64,000 nt of DNA, taken from NCBI RefSeq assembly GCF_902859825.1, contig NZ_CADIKB010000001.1:434001-498000 (forward strand), written 5' to 3'. Shown piece by piece: positions 25,854-35,301 of this stretch. A model generated the notes under the pieces. It was given only the letters and a program-made list of their open reading frames with translations, was not told the DNA's origin and did not search any database. The stretch comes from Paraburkholderia phenoliruptrix. Lineage in GTDB: Bacteria; Pseudomonadota; Gammaproteobacteria; Burkholderiales; Burkholderiaceae. Made by a program: the position numbers and the translations under genes. The number at the start of each line of letters is the position of its first letter. Positions within the stretch are counted from its first letter, which is position 1.

Positions 25854-26371
25854 GGCGATGACGCGGCGCAAGATCCGATGGGCCCGGACTTACGTCTGCC
25901 GCTTAAAGCGGTGCGTCAGCCGAATGCGGGCTGGCTACCCACCATCATCGCTCGCGGAGGGCTTTAATTACAATCCGTTTGAAAAAATGGCATGACGTGA
26001 CATATATGCCCGGAGCGCCGTGGCGCACAACCGCATGAGAGGGCGCTCGCGCTCATCGCCATGGACTTACGACTTGGAATGTACTTTGCTGCGCGGAGAT
26101 TCGCCGCGGCCACACAGGGCTCGGGGTGAAGGGCATTTGTACATCGTGCGCAGGGCGCCGCAGTGCAAAGCTGCCGAGCCGTATGCGCATTTGCATTCTT
26201 AAATGAATGCAAATGAACGCGTCGCACTTGCCATTTGTGCTTTCGCCTGCATTGGCAGCCAGGAGGGCCGCTTTGACTCTAACTGCCGCACCGGTTCTTT
26301 GGCCCGCGCACGATGCGGTCAATCCACGCAGATGCGTCACGCTGCATACGGCCCTACCTGAAGGAGAAGAT
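25854..26371. other. Upstream region of the oxidase operon
   Basis: 518 bases without a convincing gene. It holds the motif at 25979-26006 that recurs at 41726-41753. The long open frame of the oxidase gene extends back to 26207 but has no start signal there. Confidence 0.5.
25979..26006 (+). promoter_or_regulatory. Conserved 28-base promoter-like motif, copy 1
   Basis: Begins TTGAAAAAA, then GGCAT and GTGACAT. It matches 41726-41753 at 22 of 28 positions. TTGAAA followed by an 18-base spacer and TATATG could be a sigma70 promoter. It is about 365 bases before the ctaC start. Confidence 0.45.
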
Positions 26372-27436
26372 GTGAATCGTGCGCGCCGACTTTCGCTGCG
26401 CTCTGGGCAGGCGGTAGTGACGCTCGCGCTGCTGCCGGCTGTGCGGTACGCGTGGGCAGATGCCGTTGTCGCGTCTTCGACGGGCTCCACTGCGAACGAC
26501 GCGCCACCGCTTGCCTATTTTCTGCGCGGCGTGGGCCCCGCCGCGAAGCCGGTGTTGCACCTCGGCTGGGCGCTGGCTGCCGTTTGCTGCTTCGTCTGCA
26601 TCGTGATCGCCGTGATGCTCGGCATTGCATTGTTTCGCCGCCGCAGGCGTCAGGATCACGAGGCGCTCACTTCGGGCGGTGGGCTGCGCTTCGTGTACGT
26701 CGGGACGGCGCTCTCTACCGTCGCGCTCCTCGCCATTGCGGTTTATATGCTGGTCGTGCTTGCACAGGTCGCCGACCCGCCGCGGGAGCCGGCGCTCACC
26801 GTCACGGTCACGGCTTACGACTGGTGGTGGAAAGTGGACTATGGAGACGGTGATCAGCAGTTCAGTACAGCGAACGAGATCCACATTCCAACCGGGGTGC
26901 CCGTGCTGGTGATGCTGAAAAGCGCCGATGTCATCCATGCCTTCTGGGTTCCCCAGCTTTCCGGAAAGACACAAACCATTCCTGGTGTCGTCAACCGTCA
27001 GTGGATCCAGGCAGACAAGCCAGGCATTTACCGCGGTCAGTGTACGCAGTATTGCGGCGTGCAACACGCACACATGGCCTTCGAAGTATTGGCGCAGCCG
27101 CAAGCGGATTTCGAGCGTTGGTACTCAGCGCAGCAGCGGACCGCTCCCGCGCCGGCCACGGCGCGAGCGGCGCGGGGCGCGAAGCTCTTCGAAGAGCGCT
27201 GCTCGGGCTGCCATGCGGTCCGGGGCAGCAAGGCCGCTGGTGTTCAGGCGCCGGATCTCACGCACGTCATGTCTCGCCGACTTCTCGCGGCCGGTACGCT
27301 CGTCAATTCGCCCGAGAACCTGATGAACTGGATCCAGCATACGCAGGAGATCAAGCCGGGTGCGCTGATGCCGGACATGAAGCTATCACCGGCGGAGGCG
27401 GGCGACCTCTTCGCCTATCTCTCTACTCTCAGGTAA
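26372..27436 (+). CDS. ctaC: caa3-type cytochrome c oxidase subunit II with fused cytochrome c domain
   Basis: 354 residues from GTG 26372, chosen because AAGGAGA lies four bases upstream. A signal/leader is followed by two TM helices, then the cupredoxin domain (VTAYDWWWKVDYG, HAFWVPQLSGKTQTIPG) and the CuA site CTQYCGVQHAHM (Cys-x3-Cys-x3-His-x2-Met). The residue after the first Cys-Thr is Gln, where most oxidases have the Glu linked to CuA and Mg. The C-terminal cytochrome c domain has CSGCH and a Met ligand in ALMPDM. Electrons enter through this heme and pass to CuA. It is first in an operon with the I-III fusion. Confidence 0.92.
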   Translation: MNRARRLSLRSGQAVVTLALLPAVRYAWADAVVASSTGSTANDAPPLAYFLRGVGPAAKPVLHLGWALAAVCCFVCIVIAVMLGIALFRRRRRQDHEALTSGGGLRFVYVGTALSTVALLAIAVYMLVVLAQVADPPREPALTVTVTAYDWWWKVDYGDGDQQFSTANEIHIPTGVPVLVMLKSADVIHAFWVPQLSGKTQTIPGVVNRQWIQADKPGIYRGQCTQYCGVQHAHMAFEVLAQPQADFERWYSAQQRTAPAPATARAARGAKLFEERCSGCHAVRGSKAAGVQAPDLTHVMSRRLLAAGTLVNSPENLMNWIQHTQEIKPGALMPDMKLSPAEAGDLFAYLSTLR

Positions 27437-27445
27437 GGAAAGACG

Positions 27446-30046
27446 ATGTCGACGACCGGTGATCGAAGCGTGGGGCAACCGGGCCGGATGGCGTTCCGAC
27501 GAGCGCCCGACTTTGGAAGCGTTCCGCAAGGCTCCGAGGCTGAGAAGCGCTTGCGCGAAATCTGGGAGGGCGAGTCCGGCTGGCGCGGCTTCCTCACGAC
27601 CGTCGATCACAAGAAAATCGGCCTGCGCTACATAGTGACAGCCTTTGTGTTTCTGCTGATGGGAGGCGCCGAGGCGCTCGTCATGCGCTTGCAGCTTGCC
27701 CAGCCGAACGAGACCTTACTCACGCCGGAGCAGTACGCGCAACTCTTCACGATGCACGGCATCACCATGATATTTCTGTATGCGCTGCCCGTATTGAGCG
27801 GTTTCGCCAACTTCCTGTGGCCGCTCATGCTGGGATCGCGGGACATGGCGTTTCCGAGGCTGAACGCGCTGTCTTACTGGGTGTTTCTATTCGCCGGCAT
27901 CTTTCTGTATAGCAGTTTTCCGCTTGGCGAAGCCCCCAATGCGGGCTGGTTCAACTATGTGCCCTTTGCGTCGCTGGAATACAACCGCGGGCCGAACATC
28001 GACGTCTATTCGCTCGGTATGGTGCTGCTCGGCATTTCCACCACCGTCGGTGCGGTCAACTTCGTCGTCACGCTGTTCCGGATGCGCGCAGTCGGCATGT
28101 CGGTGGACCGCTTGCCTATCATCGTCTGGGGCACGCTCACCATATCGTTTGCCAACCTGTTCGCGGTGCCCGCGGTCAGTCTCGCGTTTTTGCTGCTGTG
28201 GATGGACCGTAACATCGGCACACACTTCTTTGACGTCGCGAGCGACGGCCGGCCGCTGCTCTGGCAACACCTGTTCTGGATGTTCGCCCACCCATGGGTG
28301 TACGTGGTCGTGCTTCCTGCGATGGGCATCGTCTCCGACGCGCTCCCCACGTTTTGCAGGCGGCCGCTCGTCGCCTACGCGGCAGTCGCGATGTCGACGG
28401 TCGCGACGATGATCATCGGCTTCGAAGTGTGGATCCATCACATGTTCGCGACGGGAATTCCGCCGCTGGCACTCGCATTCTTCGGCGCGGCAAGCGTGTT
28501 GATCTCGATTCCGAGCGCGGTGGCCGTTTTCGCGTGGATAGCGACGATCTGGACCGGGCGACCGGTATTTACCGTACCGTTCCTCTACTTTGCGAGCTTC
28601 GTGTTGATGTTCGTGGTGGGGGGGGTGTCGGGCGTGATGACCGCGGCGGTGCCGCTCGACTGGCAACTCAACGAGACCTACTTCGTGGTCGCGCATTTGC
28701 ACTATGTACTGCTGGGAATCAATGTATTTCCCGTGTTGGGCGGCATCACATACTGGTTTCCGAAATTCACAGGGCGTTTGATGAACGAACGAGTGGGGAA
28801 GGTCGCATTCTGGATCGTGTTCATCGGTTTCAATCTGGGCTTTTTCCCGATGCATATTTCCGGCCTGCTCGGCATGCCGCGGCGCGTGTACACCTATCCC
28901 GACGGAATGGGATGGGACACATCGAATCTCATTACGACCATTGGTTCATTTCTGCTCGGCGTGGGCGTGCTGCTATTCGCGATCAATGCGTTGATGTCGG
29001 CGAAGCGTGGACGACAAGCACCGCCGAATCCATGGGACGCACCCGGTCTGGAATGGTCCACCGCGTCTCCGCCGCCGCCCTACAACTTCGCGGTGCTGCC
29101 GGTTATCGAGTCCCGGCATCCGATGTGGGAAGACCGACTGCAACCGTCAGGTCGTCGTTCGAGTCTTGAGTCGGGCTATCTGCTGCATCAGGGGCGCGAG
29201 GCGCTCGGCGTGAATCCGTTAAGCGGCAAGGCGGATGTCATCCTCAAGATGCCCGAAGACGCGTGGTCGCCGTTCTTTCTCGGGCTCTTCGCCGCTTTCA
29301 TGTTTTTTGCCATGCTGCTGCATTCGCCGACGCTGACCGCCGTGGCACTCGTTGCGTGCGGCGCTACGCTGATTGCATGGCTGTGGCCTCGGCGTTCCCT
29401 CGCACAGCGCGAGCCGCCGACGCCGAAGCAGATCGTGCCCGCACATGACGAACAAAAGCAGAACCTGTTGCCGGTTGGCAGCGCGGGCGAGCATTCGGGC
29501 GGATGGTGGGGCGTGCTCGCGCTCGTGCTCACTGAGGCCAGTCTGTTTGGCTATCTGATCTTCTGTTACTTTTACTCTGAATCGCAGACGACGCTCGCGT
29601 GGCCGCCGGAAGGCATGCCGAAGATCGGTGTCGGCGGTCTCAGTACGGGGGTTCTCATTCTGAGCAGCGTGTTCGCGTGGCTCGCCGAGCGCACGCTCAG
29701 AAAAAGCCGCAGGTGGCGAGCCTTGGCATGGATGCTGGTCGCTATCGTGCTCGGCTGCCTGTTCGTGGGTATCCAGATGAAGGAGTGGCACGATCACCCG
29801 TATGGCATTTCGGCCCATCTATACGGGTCCCTCTATTTCACGATCACGGGCTTTCACATGGCCCACGTGGTGGTCGGCCTCGTCATTCTCGTTGTACTCG
29901 CCGTATGGATCGCGCTTGGCTATTTCGACGAGAACCGCACTGCACCGATGCGGATCGGCGGCCTGTACTGGCACTTCGTCGACGTGGTGTGGATTTTCAT
30001 TTTCACGTCGCTGTATGTCACGCCGTTCTGGCTGAGGGGCCACTGA
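27446..30046 (+). CDS. ctaD: Fused cytochrome c oxidase subunits I and III (caa3-like)
   Basis: 866 residues. The subunit I part (about 1-560) keeps every heme and copper ligand: His in FTMHGITMIF, HPWVY (His 282, Tyr 286), WIHHMF and VAHLHYVL. The D-channel entry Asp is kept (RDMAFPRLN). However, the HPEVY Glu is Trp 284 and the K-channel Lys (PTGIK) is Ala 360 in PSAVA. The subunit III part (about 670-866) has SAHLYGSLYFTITGFHMAHV and ends in a TM. The I+III fusion beside a II+c fusion repeats the Thermus caa3 layout. It lies 9 bases after ctaC. Alternative CoxMN-type oxidases are the closest group I can think of. Confidence 0.9.
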   Translation: MSTTGDRSVGQPGRMAFRRAPDFGSVPQGSEAEKRLREIWEGESGWRGFLTTVDHKKIGLRYIVTAFVFLLMGGAEALVMRLQLAQPNETLLTPEQYAQLFTMHGITMIFLYALPVLSGFANFLWPLMLGSRDMAFPRLNALSYWVFLFAGIFLYSSFPLGEAPNAGWFNYVPFASLEYNRGPNIDVYSLGMVLLGISTTVGAVNFVVTLFRMRAVGMSVDRLPIIVWGTLTISFANLFAVPAVSLAFLLLWMDRNIGTHFFDVASDGRPLLWQHLFWMFAHPWVYVVVLPAMGIVSDALPTFCRRPLVAYAAVAMSTVATMIIGFEVWIHHMFATGIPPLALAFFGAASVLISIPSAVAVFAWIATIWTGRPVFTVPFLYFASFVLMFVVGGVSGVMTAAVPLDWQLNETYFVVAHLHYVLLGINVFPVLGGITYWFPKFTGRLMNERVGKVAFWIVFIGFNLGFFPMHISGLLGMPRRVYTYPDGMGWDTSNLITTIGSFLLGVGVLLFAINALMSAKRGRQAPPNPWDAPGLEWSTASPPPPYNFAVLPVIESRHPMWEDRLQPSGRRSSLESGYLLHQGREALGVNPLSGKADVILKMPEDAWSPFFLGLFAAFMFFAMLLHSPTLTAVALVACGATLIAWLWPRRSLAQREPPTPKQIVPAHDEQKQNLLPVGSAGEHSGGWWGVLALVLTEASLFGYLIFCYFYSESQTTLAWPPEGMPKIGVGGLSTGVLILSSVFAWLAERTLRKSRRWRALAWMLVAIVLGCLFVGIQMKEWHDHPYGISAHLYGSLYFTITGFHMAHVVVGLVILVVLAVWIALGYFDENRTAPMRIGGLYWHFVDVVWIFIFTSLYVTPFWLRGH

Positions 30047-30522
30047 TGGAAGCTCGTCCGCAGAACGAAGCCCGGTTGAGTAGTGGTGAACGGCGGCGGC
30101 TGATGCTGTGTGCGTGCGCCGGGTTCTTTCTATCGCCCGGCGCGTGGCTCCTGCAGGTCATTATTTCGGAAACCGTTTCGGCCCAGGAGTGCTACGGCGT
30201 ATCGGCTCCACGGGCGAGGCCGCTGTTTGCTCATTTGCATGCACTGCTTTATGGAATTTCCGCGGCGGCTGTGCTTGTTTCGCTCGTGTGTGCCGCGTTG
30301 GCAACGCACGGTCTGCTTTTTATTGCAAGAAAGCAAAAGCGGATAAAAGCCGCCCGCGAAAACGCCGGCGATCAGCAGAAGGCTTCGCGCGATGAAGAAC
30401 GGGTGGCCCGCATGCGCTTCATCGCGGTGTGCAGTTCATTGATTGGCTGGGGGTTCTTCATCGGGCTGGGGTTTACGATTCTGGCTGAAGTCTTTGTCAC
30501 TTCCTGCGATCCATGGCACTGA
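30046..30522 (+). CDS. Small membrane protein of the oxidase operon
   Basis: 158 residues. The start ATG overlaps the oxidase stop (TGATG). Three or four hydrophobic segments (LMLCACAGFFLSPGAWLLQV, LLYGISAAAVLVSLVCAAL, SSLIGWGFFIGLGFTILAEV). No known domain. Tight coupling suggests an assembly factor or an extra subunit of the oxidase, but there is no direct evidence. Confidence 0.75.
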   Translation: MEARPQNEARLSSGERRRLMLCACAGFFLSPGAWLLQVIISETVSAQECYGVSAPRARPLFAHLHALLYGISAAAVLVSLVCAALATHGLLFIARKQKRIKAARENAGDQQKASRDEERVARMRFIAVCSSLIGWGFFIGLGFTILAEVFVTSCDPWH

Positions 30523-30524
30523 CT

Positions 30525-31856
30525 ATGAACACCCCTCGAAGAATGAGCCGGCTTGCCGCATGCCTGCTTGCCATCGTCGTCGCGCTGGGCGGATGCTCCG
30601 GCGGCGAATCGGACAAGATTCCTGATAACGTGACGGCGCAGTCGCCCCTCGTGAGCGATCCGAAACTCATCGCGCGCGGCGAGTACCTTGCCAAAGCGGG
30701 CGATTGCAGCGCCTGCCACGATGCTGCGGACCATTCGCCGCTCGGCGGCGGAATGCCGGTCAACTCTCCGTTCGGGCCCATTTACGCAAGCAACATCACG
30801 CCGGACCCGACCTACGGCATTGGACGCTACACCCTTCGCGAATTCTCCGATGCGATGCGTTTCGGCAAACGCCGCGACGGCAAGCGACTGTACCCCGCCA
30901 TGCCGTACCCCTCGTTCGCCAATCTGACCGACGACGACGTCACCGCGCTGTACGCCTATCTGACGCATGGCGTGATGCCGGTGGCGAGGCGCGCGCCCGA
31001 GACGCACCTGCCGTTTCCGTTCAATCTCCGATGGGGCATGCTCTTCTGGACACTGATTGTCGGTAATCGGGATCAGTACGTGCCCGATCCGAAGCGCAGC
31101 GTACAGTGGAATCGCGGCGCGTACCTCGTGCAAGGGCTCGGGCATTGCGGCGCATGTCATACGCCGCGCGGGCCCGCGTACAACGAACTCGGCTACAGCG
31201 AACGCTCGCGCTGGTATCTGACCGGCGGCGTGAACGATCATTGGCTCGCGCCCAATCTGACGGGCGATCCCGCAAGCGGTCTGGGTCGCTGGTCGACGGA
31301 CGACATTGTCAAGTTTCTGCGCACGGGCCACGGCGCCGGTGCGATCGCATTCGGTGCAATGGCGCCCGTCGTCGGCGAGAGCACGCAGTACCTGTCCGAC
31401 GACGACCTGCGCTCCATCGCCGTCTATCTGAAAGCACTGCCGCCGCATGAAACGAACGGCACCTTCGCCAACACGGAGCACGCCAGAACGCTGACCATGC
31501 GCAGCATTGAAACCGGGGAAACGGAGCGTCACGGGGCAGGTATCTATCTATCGTTCTGTGCGCGTTGCCATCAGGCGAATGGGCAAGGGCAGCCCGGCAA
31601 AGTAGCGGCACTTGCAGGAAATCCGCTTGTACTCGCGGCCGATCCGACTTCCGTCATGCGCATCGTGATCGAAGGCAGCAAAAGCCCGACGACGGACACA
31701 GGCCCCGCGCCGCAGAAAATGCCGGGCTTTCACGGGCAATTGACCTCGGCACAGATTGCTCAGGTCGTCAGCTTTATCCGCAACACGTGGGGAAATCACG
31801 CGGCGCCGGTCTCCGATCGTGAAGTGGAGCGGTTGCGTGCAAAGATCCACCAATAG
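30525..31856 (+). CDS. Triheme cytochrome c (alcohol/gluconate dehydrogenase cytochrome subunit type)
   Basis: 443 residues. A lipoprotein-type signal (LAACLLAIVVALGGCSGG) precedes three cytochrome c domains with CSACH (about residue 66), CGACH (about 210) and CARCH (about 347). This three-heme design is the cytochrome subunit of membrane-bound alcohol, gluconate, sorbitol and glucose dehydrogenases. It moves electrons from a flavo- or quinoprotein to quinone or directly to an oxidase. It is last in the caa3 operon. A GMC flavoprotein and small-subunit pair of the matching family lies 4 kb away on the other strand. An ATG at 30513 is an alternative start. Confidence 0.88.
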   Translation: MNTPRRMSRLAACLLAIVVALGGCSGGESDKIPDNVTAQSPLVSDPKLIARGEYLAKAGDCSACHDAADHSPLGGGMPVNSPFGPIYASNITPDPTYGIGRYTLREFSDAMRFGKRRDGKRLYPAMPYPSFANLTDDDVTALYAYLTHGVMPVARRAPETHLPFPFNLRWGMLFWTLIVGNRDQYVPDPKRSVQWNRGAYLVQGLGHCGACHTPRGPAYNELGYSERSRWYLTGGVNDHWLAPNLTGDPASGLGRWSTDDIVKFLRTGHGAGAIAFGAMAPVVGESTQYLSDDDLRSIAVYLKALPPHETNGTFANTEHARTLTMRSIETGETERHGAGIYLSFCARCHQANGQGQPGKVAALAGNPLVLAADPTSVMRIVIEGSKSPTTDTGPAPQKMPGFHGQLTSAQIAQVVSFIRNTWGNHAAPVSDREVERLRAKIHQ

Positions 31857-31866
31857 CGGCAGCGTT

Positions 31867-32256
31867 TCAGCGATGTGACAGGCGCGTCGCGGCTGGCATC
31901 ACGCAATGTCGTACCATGGCCGCGTAGGGCGGAACCGTCAGGCGGCGCTCGAAGTACTCCACTACCGTGGTGCCGGAGCGCTTCTTCAGTCTCACGCCAA
32001 TGTTCACGCCTCTATAAAAGGATTGCGCCTGCAAATCGATGGTGTCGCCGATGCAGCTCGAATGCAGGTGGCGGGCCGCGGTCCTCCATCTCGATGCAAT
32101 GCACTGGTAAATCGAATCGACGGACACGTGCGAATGCAAGGTGAAGATCGGCGGGCCGGAAAAGAGGCGATCTGTCTGCGAGCAGGCAGTGGCAATAACT
32201 GACGAAACCCCGAGGACCAGGAGCAGACGATACGTCGGTCGGGCTCCTCGAAACAT
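31867..32256 (-). CDS. Small hypothetical lipoprotein
   Basis: 129 residues from ATG 32256. A signal peptide ending in a lipobox (VIATAC, Cys about 24) is followed by a polar domain with VSVDSIYQCIASRWR and a pair of further cysteines. No known family. It is convergent with the triheme cytochrome gene (10 bases apart). An earlier in-frame start at 32292 exists. Confidence 0.6.
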   Translation of the reverse strand: MFRGARPTYRLLLVLGVSSVIATACSQTDRLFSGPPIFTLHSHVSVDSIYQCIASRWRTAARHLHSSCIGDTIDLQAQSFYRGVNIGVRLKKRSGTTVVEYFERRLTVPPYAAMVRHCVMPAATRLSHR

Positions 32257-32313
32257 TGCAGGGCTCTCGCTGACAGGGATGGCTCGCCGCAAGAAAGTGC
32301 ATGTCTGGGCAGT

Positions 32314-34095
32314 TTACCCGCCGCCGCGTTGCAAGGTGGGTCCGCACAATCCCAGCGCCGTGTTGACTACCGCAAGGTGCGTTAGCGCCTGAGGGAAGTT
32401 GCCGGCCATCTGGCGATGCTGCGTATCGTACTGCTCGGAAAAGAGGCCGAGATCATTAGCCACTGTGAGCACGCGCTCGAACTGCTCGCGTGCTTCCGAA
32501 TCGCGGCCTTGCATACGCAAGCAGTCTGCCATCCAGCAGGAGCAGGCCAGAAACACTCCTTCGTTCCGGGCGCCAGGCGCCTTCTTGCGACGCCGGATCA
32601 GACCGTCGTCGTTCAACTCGCGGCGAATGGCTTCGATAGTCGATGCCATGCGGGGATCGTCAACTGGTAAAAAGCCGATGAGCGGCATTAGCAGCAGGCT
32701 CGCATCGAGCGTATCGCTGCCGTAATACTGCGTGAACGTCCGGAGACCTTCGTTCCAGGCCTCGCGGCAGACCTCTTCGTGAATCGTTTCCCGCAGAGCG
32801 CGCAGGCGCTCGTCAAGCGGTGACGCCGCGTTGTCACCGGCTGAACGGTGCGCGATGAATCGATCAACGGCGACCCAAGCCATGACGCGAGAATACGTGT
32901 AGTGACGAGGTTCCGAGCGCGACTCCCAGATGCCCGCTCCGCGCGTGTTCCATACGGTCTCGACATGCGCGACGATCAGTCTTTCGATCTCCTCCTCGTG
33001 ACTGGACGACGGCAATCCCGCACGCCGCGCGACGGAGAGGCAGTCGATGATCTCTCCGAGGATGTCGACCTGATGCTGCGCCGCTGCCGCGTTACCGACC
33101 CGTACCGGGCTTGCATAACGGTAGCCTTGCAGCCAGTCGATAGTCCGCTCATGCAGATGGCGGTTGCCATCGACGCGATACATGACGCGAATATTTTCGG
33201 GCGCACCGCTAATTGCCAGTAACAACCAGTCGCGCCACGCGATTGCCTCTTCATGGAGCCCAGCATTGAGCAATGCGACTAACGCGAAACTCGTATCGCG
33301 GAGCCAGCAATAGCGGTAGTCCCAGTTGAGCTGTCCAGCCGGAGCTTCCGGGAGGGACGTCGTCGGCGCGGCGACTATCGCGCCTGTCTTCTGGTAGATC
33401 AGCGCTTTGAGCGTTAACAGGGAACGCCTGACCTGGTCCGGCCACGCGGTCCTTGTGTTGTCAAACTGGCCGATCCACTCACGCCAGTGGCGTTGCGTAG
33501 CGAGCAGCGCGGATTCCGCGTCGAGAGGTCCGGGTGCGGGCTCGTGCGAAGGACTGTAGCTGGCGCAGAACGCGACCCGCTTTCCCGCTTCGACCTCAAA
33601 AACGGCGTCGACCGACTTGTTGTTCACGTCGAGGCCGACGTCTGAATGCAATACGACAAGGTCGGGCCCCACGCGGGCCTGCACCGTCCCATTGACTTGC
33701 TCGATCCACGGCGATAACAGGCCATAATCAAAACGTAGTCGAAGTTGTGACCGCATCCTTACGACGCCGCGCAGTCCGACTACAATTCGCACGAGCGAGC
33801 TTGGTCCGTCGCCCACGGGCATAAAGTCGATCAACCGCACTGCACCGTCGTCCAATTCGAAGTCAGTTTCAATGATGAGCGTGTCTTGCTGGTAGCGGCG
33901 CCGCAACTGGGCGACGCGGTCGACCGGCGCGATTGCCCAGCAGCCGTTCTCGGCAGTGCCGAGCAGCGCGGCAAAACAGGCGGCGCCGTCGAAACGCGGC
34001 CAGCACAGCCAGTCTATGGAGCCGTCCCGACTCACCAGCGCAGCCGTCTCACCGTCGCCAAGCAGCGCATAGTCTTCGATCGCGGCGCGGCTCAT
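32314..34095 (-). CDS. Glycoside hydrolase family 15 (glucoamylase/trehalase-like)
   Basis: 593 residues. The N-terminal beta domain starts IEDYALLGDGETAALVSRDG followed by SIDWLCWPRFD, the standard opening of bacterial GH15 proteins. The alpha/alpha-barrel catalytic part has LNWDYRYCWLRDTSFALVAL, SRVMAWVAVDRFI and a final GLFSEQYDTQHRQMAGNFPQ. Such proteins hydrolyse alpha-glucosidic bonds or trehalose in the cytoplasm. The ATG overlaps the TGA of the upstream SDR gene (ATGA), so both are translated together. It is last in the minus-strand run that starts at 41.5 kb. Confidence 0.88.
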   Translation of the reverse strand: MSRAAIEDYALLGDGETAALVSRDGSIDWLCWPRFDGAACFAALLGTAENGCWAIAPVDRVAQLRRRYQQDTLIIETDFELDDGAVRLIDFMPVGDGPSSLVRIVVGLRGVVRMRSQLRLRFDYGLLSPWIEQVNGTVQARVGPDLVVLHSDVGLDVNNKSVDAVFEVEAGKRVAFCASYSPSHEPAPGPLDAESALLATQRHWREWIGQFDNTRTAWPDQVRRSLLTLKALIYQKTGAIVAAPTTSLPEAPAGQLNWDYRYCWLRDTSFALVALLNAGLHEEAIAWRDWLLLAISGAPENIRVMYRVDGNRHLHERTIDWLQGYRYASPVRVGNAAAAQHQVDILGEIIDCLSVARRAGLPSSSHEEEIERLIVAHVETVWNTRGAGIWESRSEPRHYTYSRVMAWVAVDRFIAHRSAGDNAASPLDERLRALRETIHEEVCREAWNEGLRTFTQYYGSDTLDASLLLMPLIGFLPVDDPRMASTIEAIRRELNDDGLIRRRKKAPGARNEGVFLACSCWMADCLRMQGRDSEAREQFERVLTVANDLGLFSEQYDTQHRQMAGNFPQALTHLAVVNTALGLCGPTLQRGGG

Positions 34096-35096
34096 CGCGG
34101 TGCGTCCCGTCGACGCGCAACGGCAGCCACCGCTATGGCGACCGCGCTCGCGCCCAGGACCCCGAGCAAAGCTGGTCGATGGCGGTCCACAAACATCGAC
34201 CAACTGCGCTCCCTCGCCTCGCTATCGAACCGTCCGTGCGCGCCGTAATCGCCAGACACCGGCTGAAAGAGGTTGCTCGGCGCGCCTGGCGGCAGGGGGT
34301 CCTCAGTAAGTTGCCCGCTATATCCGGAGCGCGCGAGATATCGATCGATGAGTGCGGGCGCGACGCGATCAGCAAGTATCGCCTTGGCGGTCGAGAACCC
34401 CACCCATAGTTGACGGCGCCGATGTGTCGCGGCATAGAATATCGCGCGAGCCGCAACCTCTGGCTGATAAACCGGCGCGACAGGCCGCGCGCAATATCCC
34501 ATTCTGTTGGCCGACCAATCGAACTGCGGCGTGTTCACCGCGGGCAAGTCGACCATCGTCAAATGGATTTTCAGTCGGTCATGCAAGATCTCCGACCGAA
34601 GTGCGTTCGTGAATCCGCGGATCGCGAACTTTGCGCCACAGTAGATCGACTGAAGCGGCACCGAACGGTAGCCCAGTGCAGAGCCGACATTCACGATGGT
34701 CCCCCGATTGCGTGTGCGCATACGCGCCAGCGCCGCCATCATCCCATGCACCTGCCCAAGGTACGTTACTTTTGTGCCCCGCTCGATTTCTTCCGCTGTG
34801 AGCAGTGAAACGGGCGCGAAGACAGTCGCCATCGCGACGTTCACCCATACGTCGATGGCGCCGAGGGTCTTTTCGACGCGCGAGGCGGCAGCATCAACGG
34901 CTTGCGCGTCCGCGACGTCGGTCGGGATCGCAAGCGTCCGGACGCCATGCTTGCTGCTGAGTTCGGACGCTGCGTGATCGAGCCGTTCAGGATCGCGCGA
35001 AATGAGCGCGACCTGGTAGCCATTCCGCGCGAATTCTTCGGCCGTCGCACGGCCTATCCCGGCGCCGGCACCTGTGATAACCACGATCTTGGACAT
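34092..35096 (-). CDS. Short-chain dehydrogenase with C-terminal membrane anchor
   Basis: 334 residues. The SDR core is normal at TGAGAGIG and at Tyr/Lys (YCGAKFA), but the usual NNAG is replaced by NVAMAT. After the core there is an extra 90 residues ending in a hydrophobic helix (PALLGVLGASAVAIAVAAVA) and a basic tail RRRDAPR, so it is likely membrane tethered. ATG 35096 was chosen because the TGAGAGIG motif then sits near residue 8; the longer frame is spurious. It overlaps the GH15 gene by four bases. Confidence 0.85.
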   Translation of the reverse strand: MSKIVVITGAGAGIGRATAEEFARNGYQVALISRDPERLDHAASELSSKHGVRTLAIPTDVADAQAVDAAASRVEKTLGAIDVWVNVAMATVFAPVSLLTAEEIERGTKVTYLGQVHGMMAALARMRTRNRGTIVNVGSALGYRSVPLQSIYCGAKFAIRGFTNALRSEILHDRLKIHLTMVDLPAVNTPQFDWSANRMGYCARPVAPVYQPEVAARAIFYAATHRRRQLWVGFSTAKAILADRVAPALIDRYLARSGYSGQLTEDPLPPGAPSNLFQPVSGDYGAHGRFDSEARERSWSMFVDRHRPALLGVLGASAVAIAVAAVARRRDAPR

Positions 35097-35301
35097 TGGG
35101 CTGGCCTTATCTAGCTGAACATCGTTGCGCTGTCGGACACCGCTCGGTGAGCTCTCAGCGACGCCAGAGCGGACTGCTGTGCACGCTCGTGAAAAATGTG
35201 GGCTGCAGCGGTTGCGCCTATCGATAGGCCGAGGCAAGTACCGCTCGTTCGCGATGCGCGCCTGGTGGACGAAGCGATGCTGGAACTCCCTTGGCGCCAT
35301 G

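Noticed and set aside
25979..26006. The TGGCAT block of the shared motif as part of a sigma54 promoter
   Set aside because: No TTGC(A/T) element follows at the required distance.
27887..28855. 322-codon minus-strand frame inside the oxidase gene
   Set aside because: Shadow frame; very rich in His, Arg and Asp, as expected for the complement of a TM-coding GC-rich gene.
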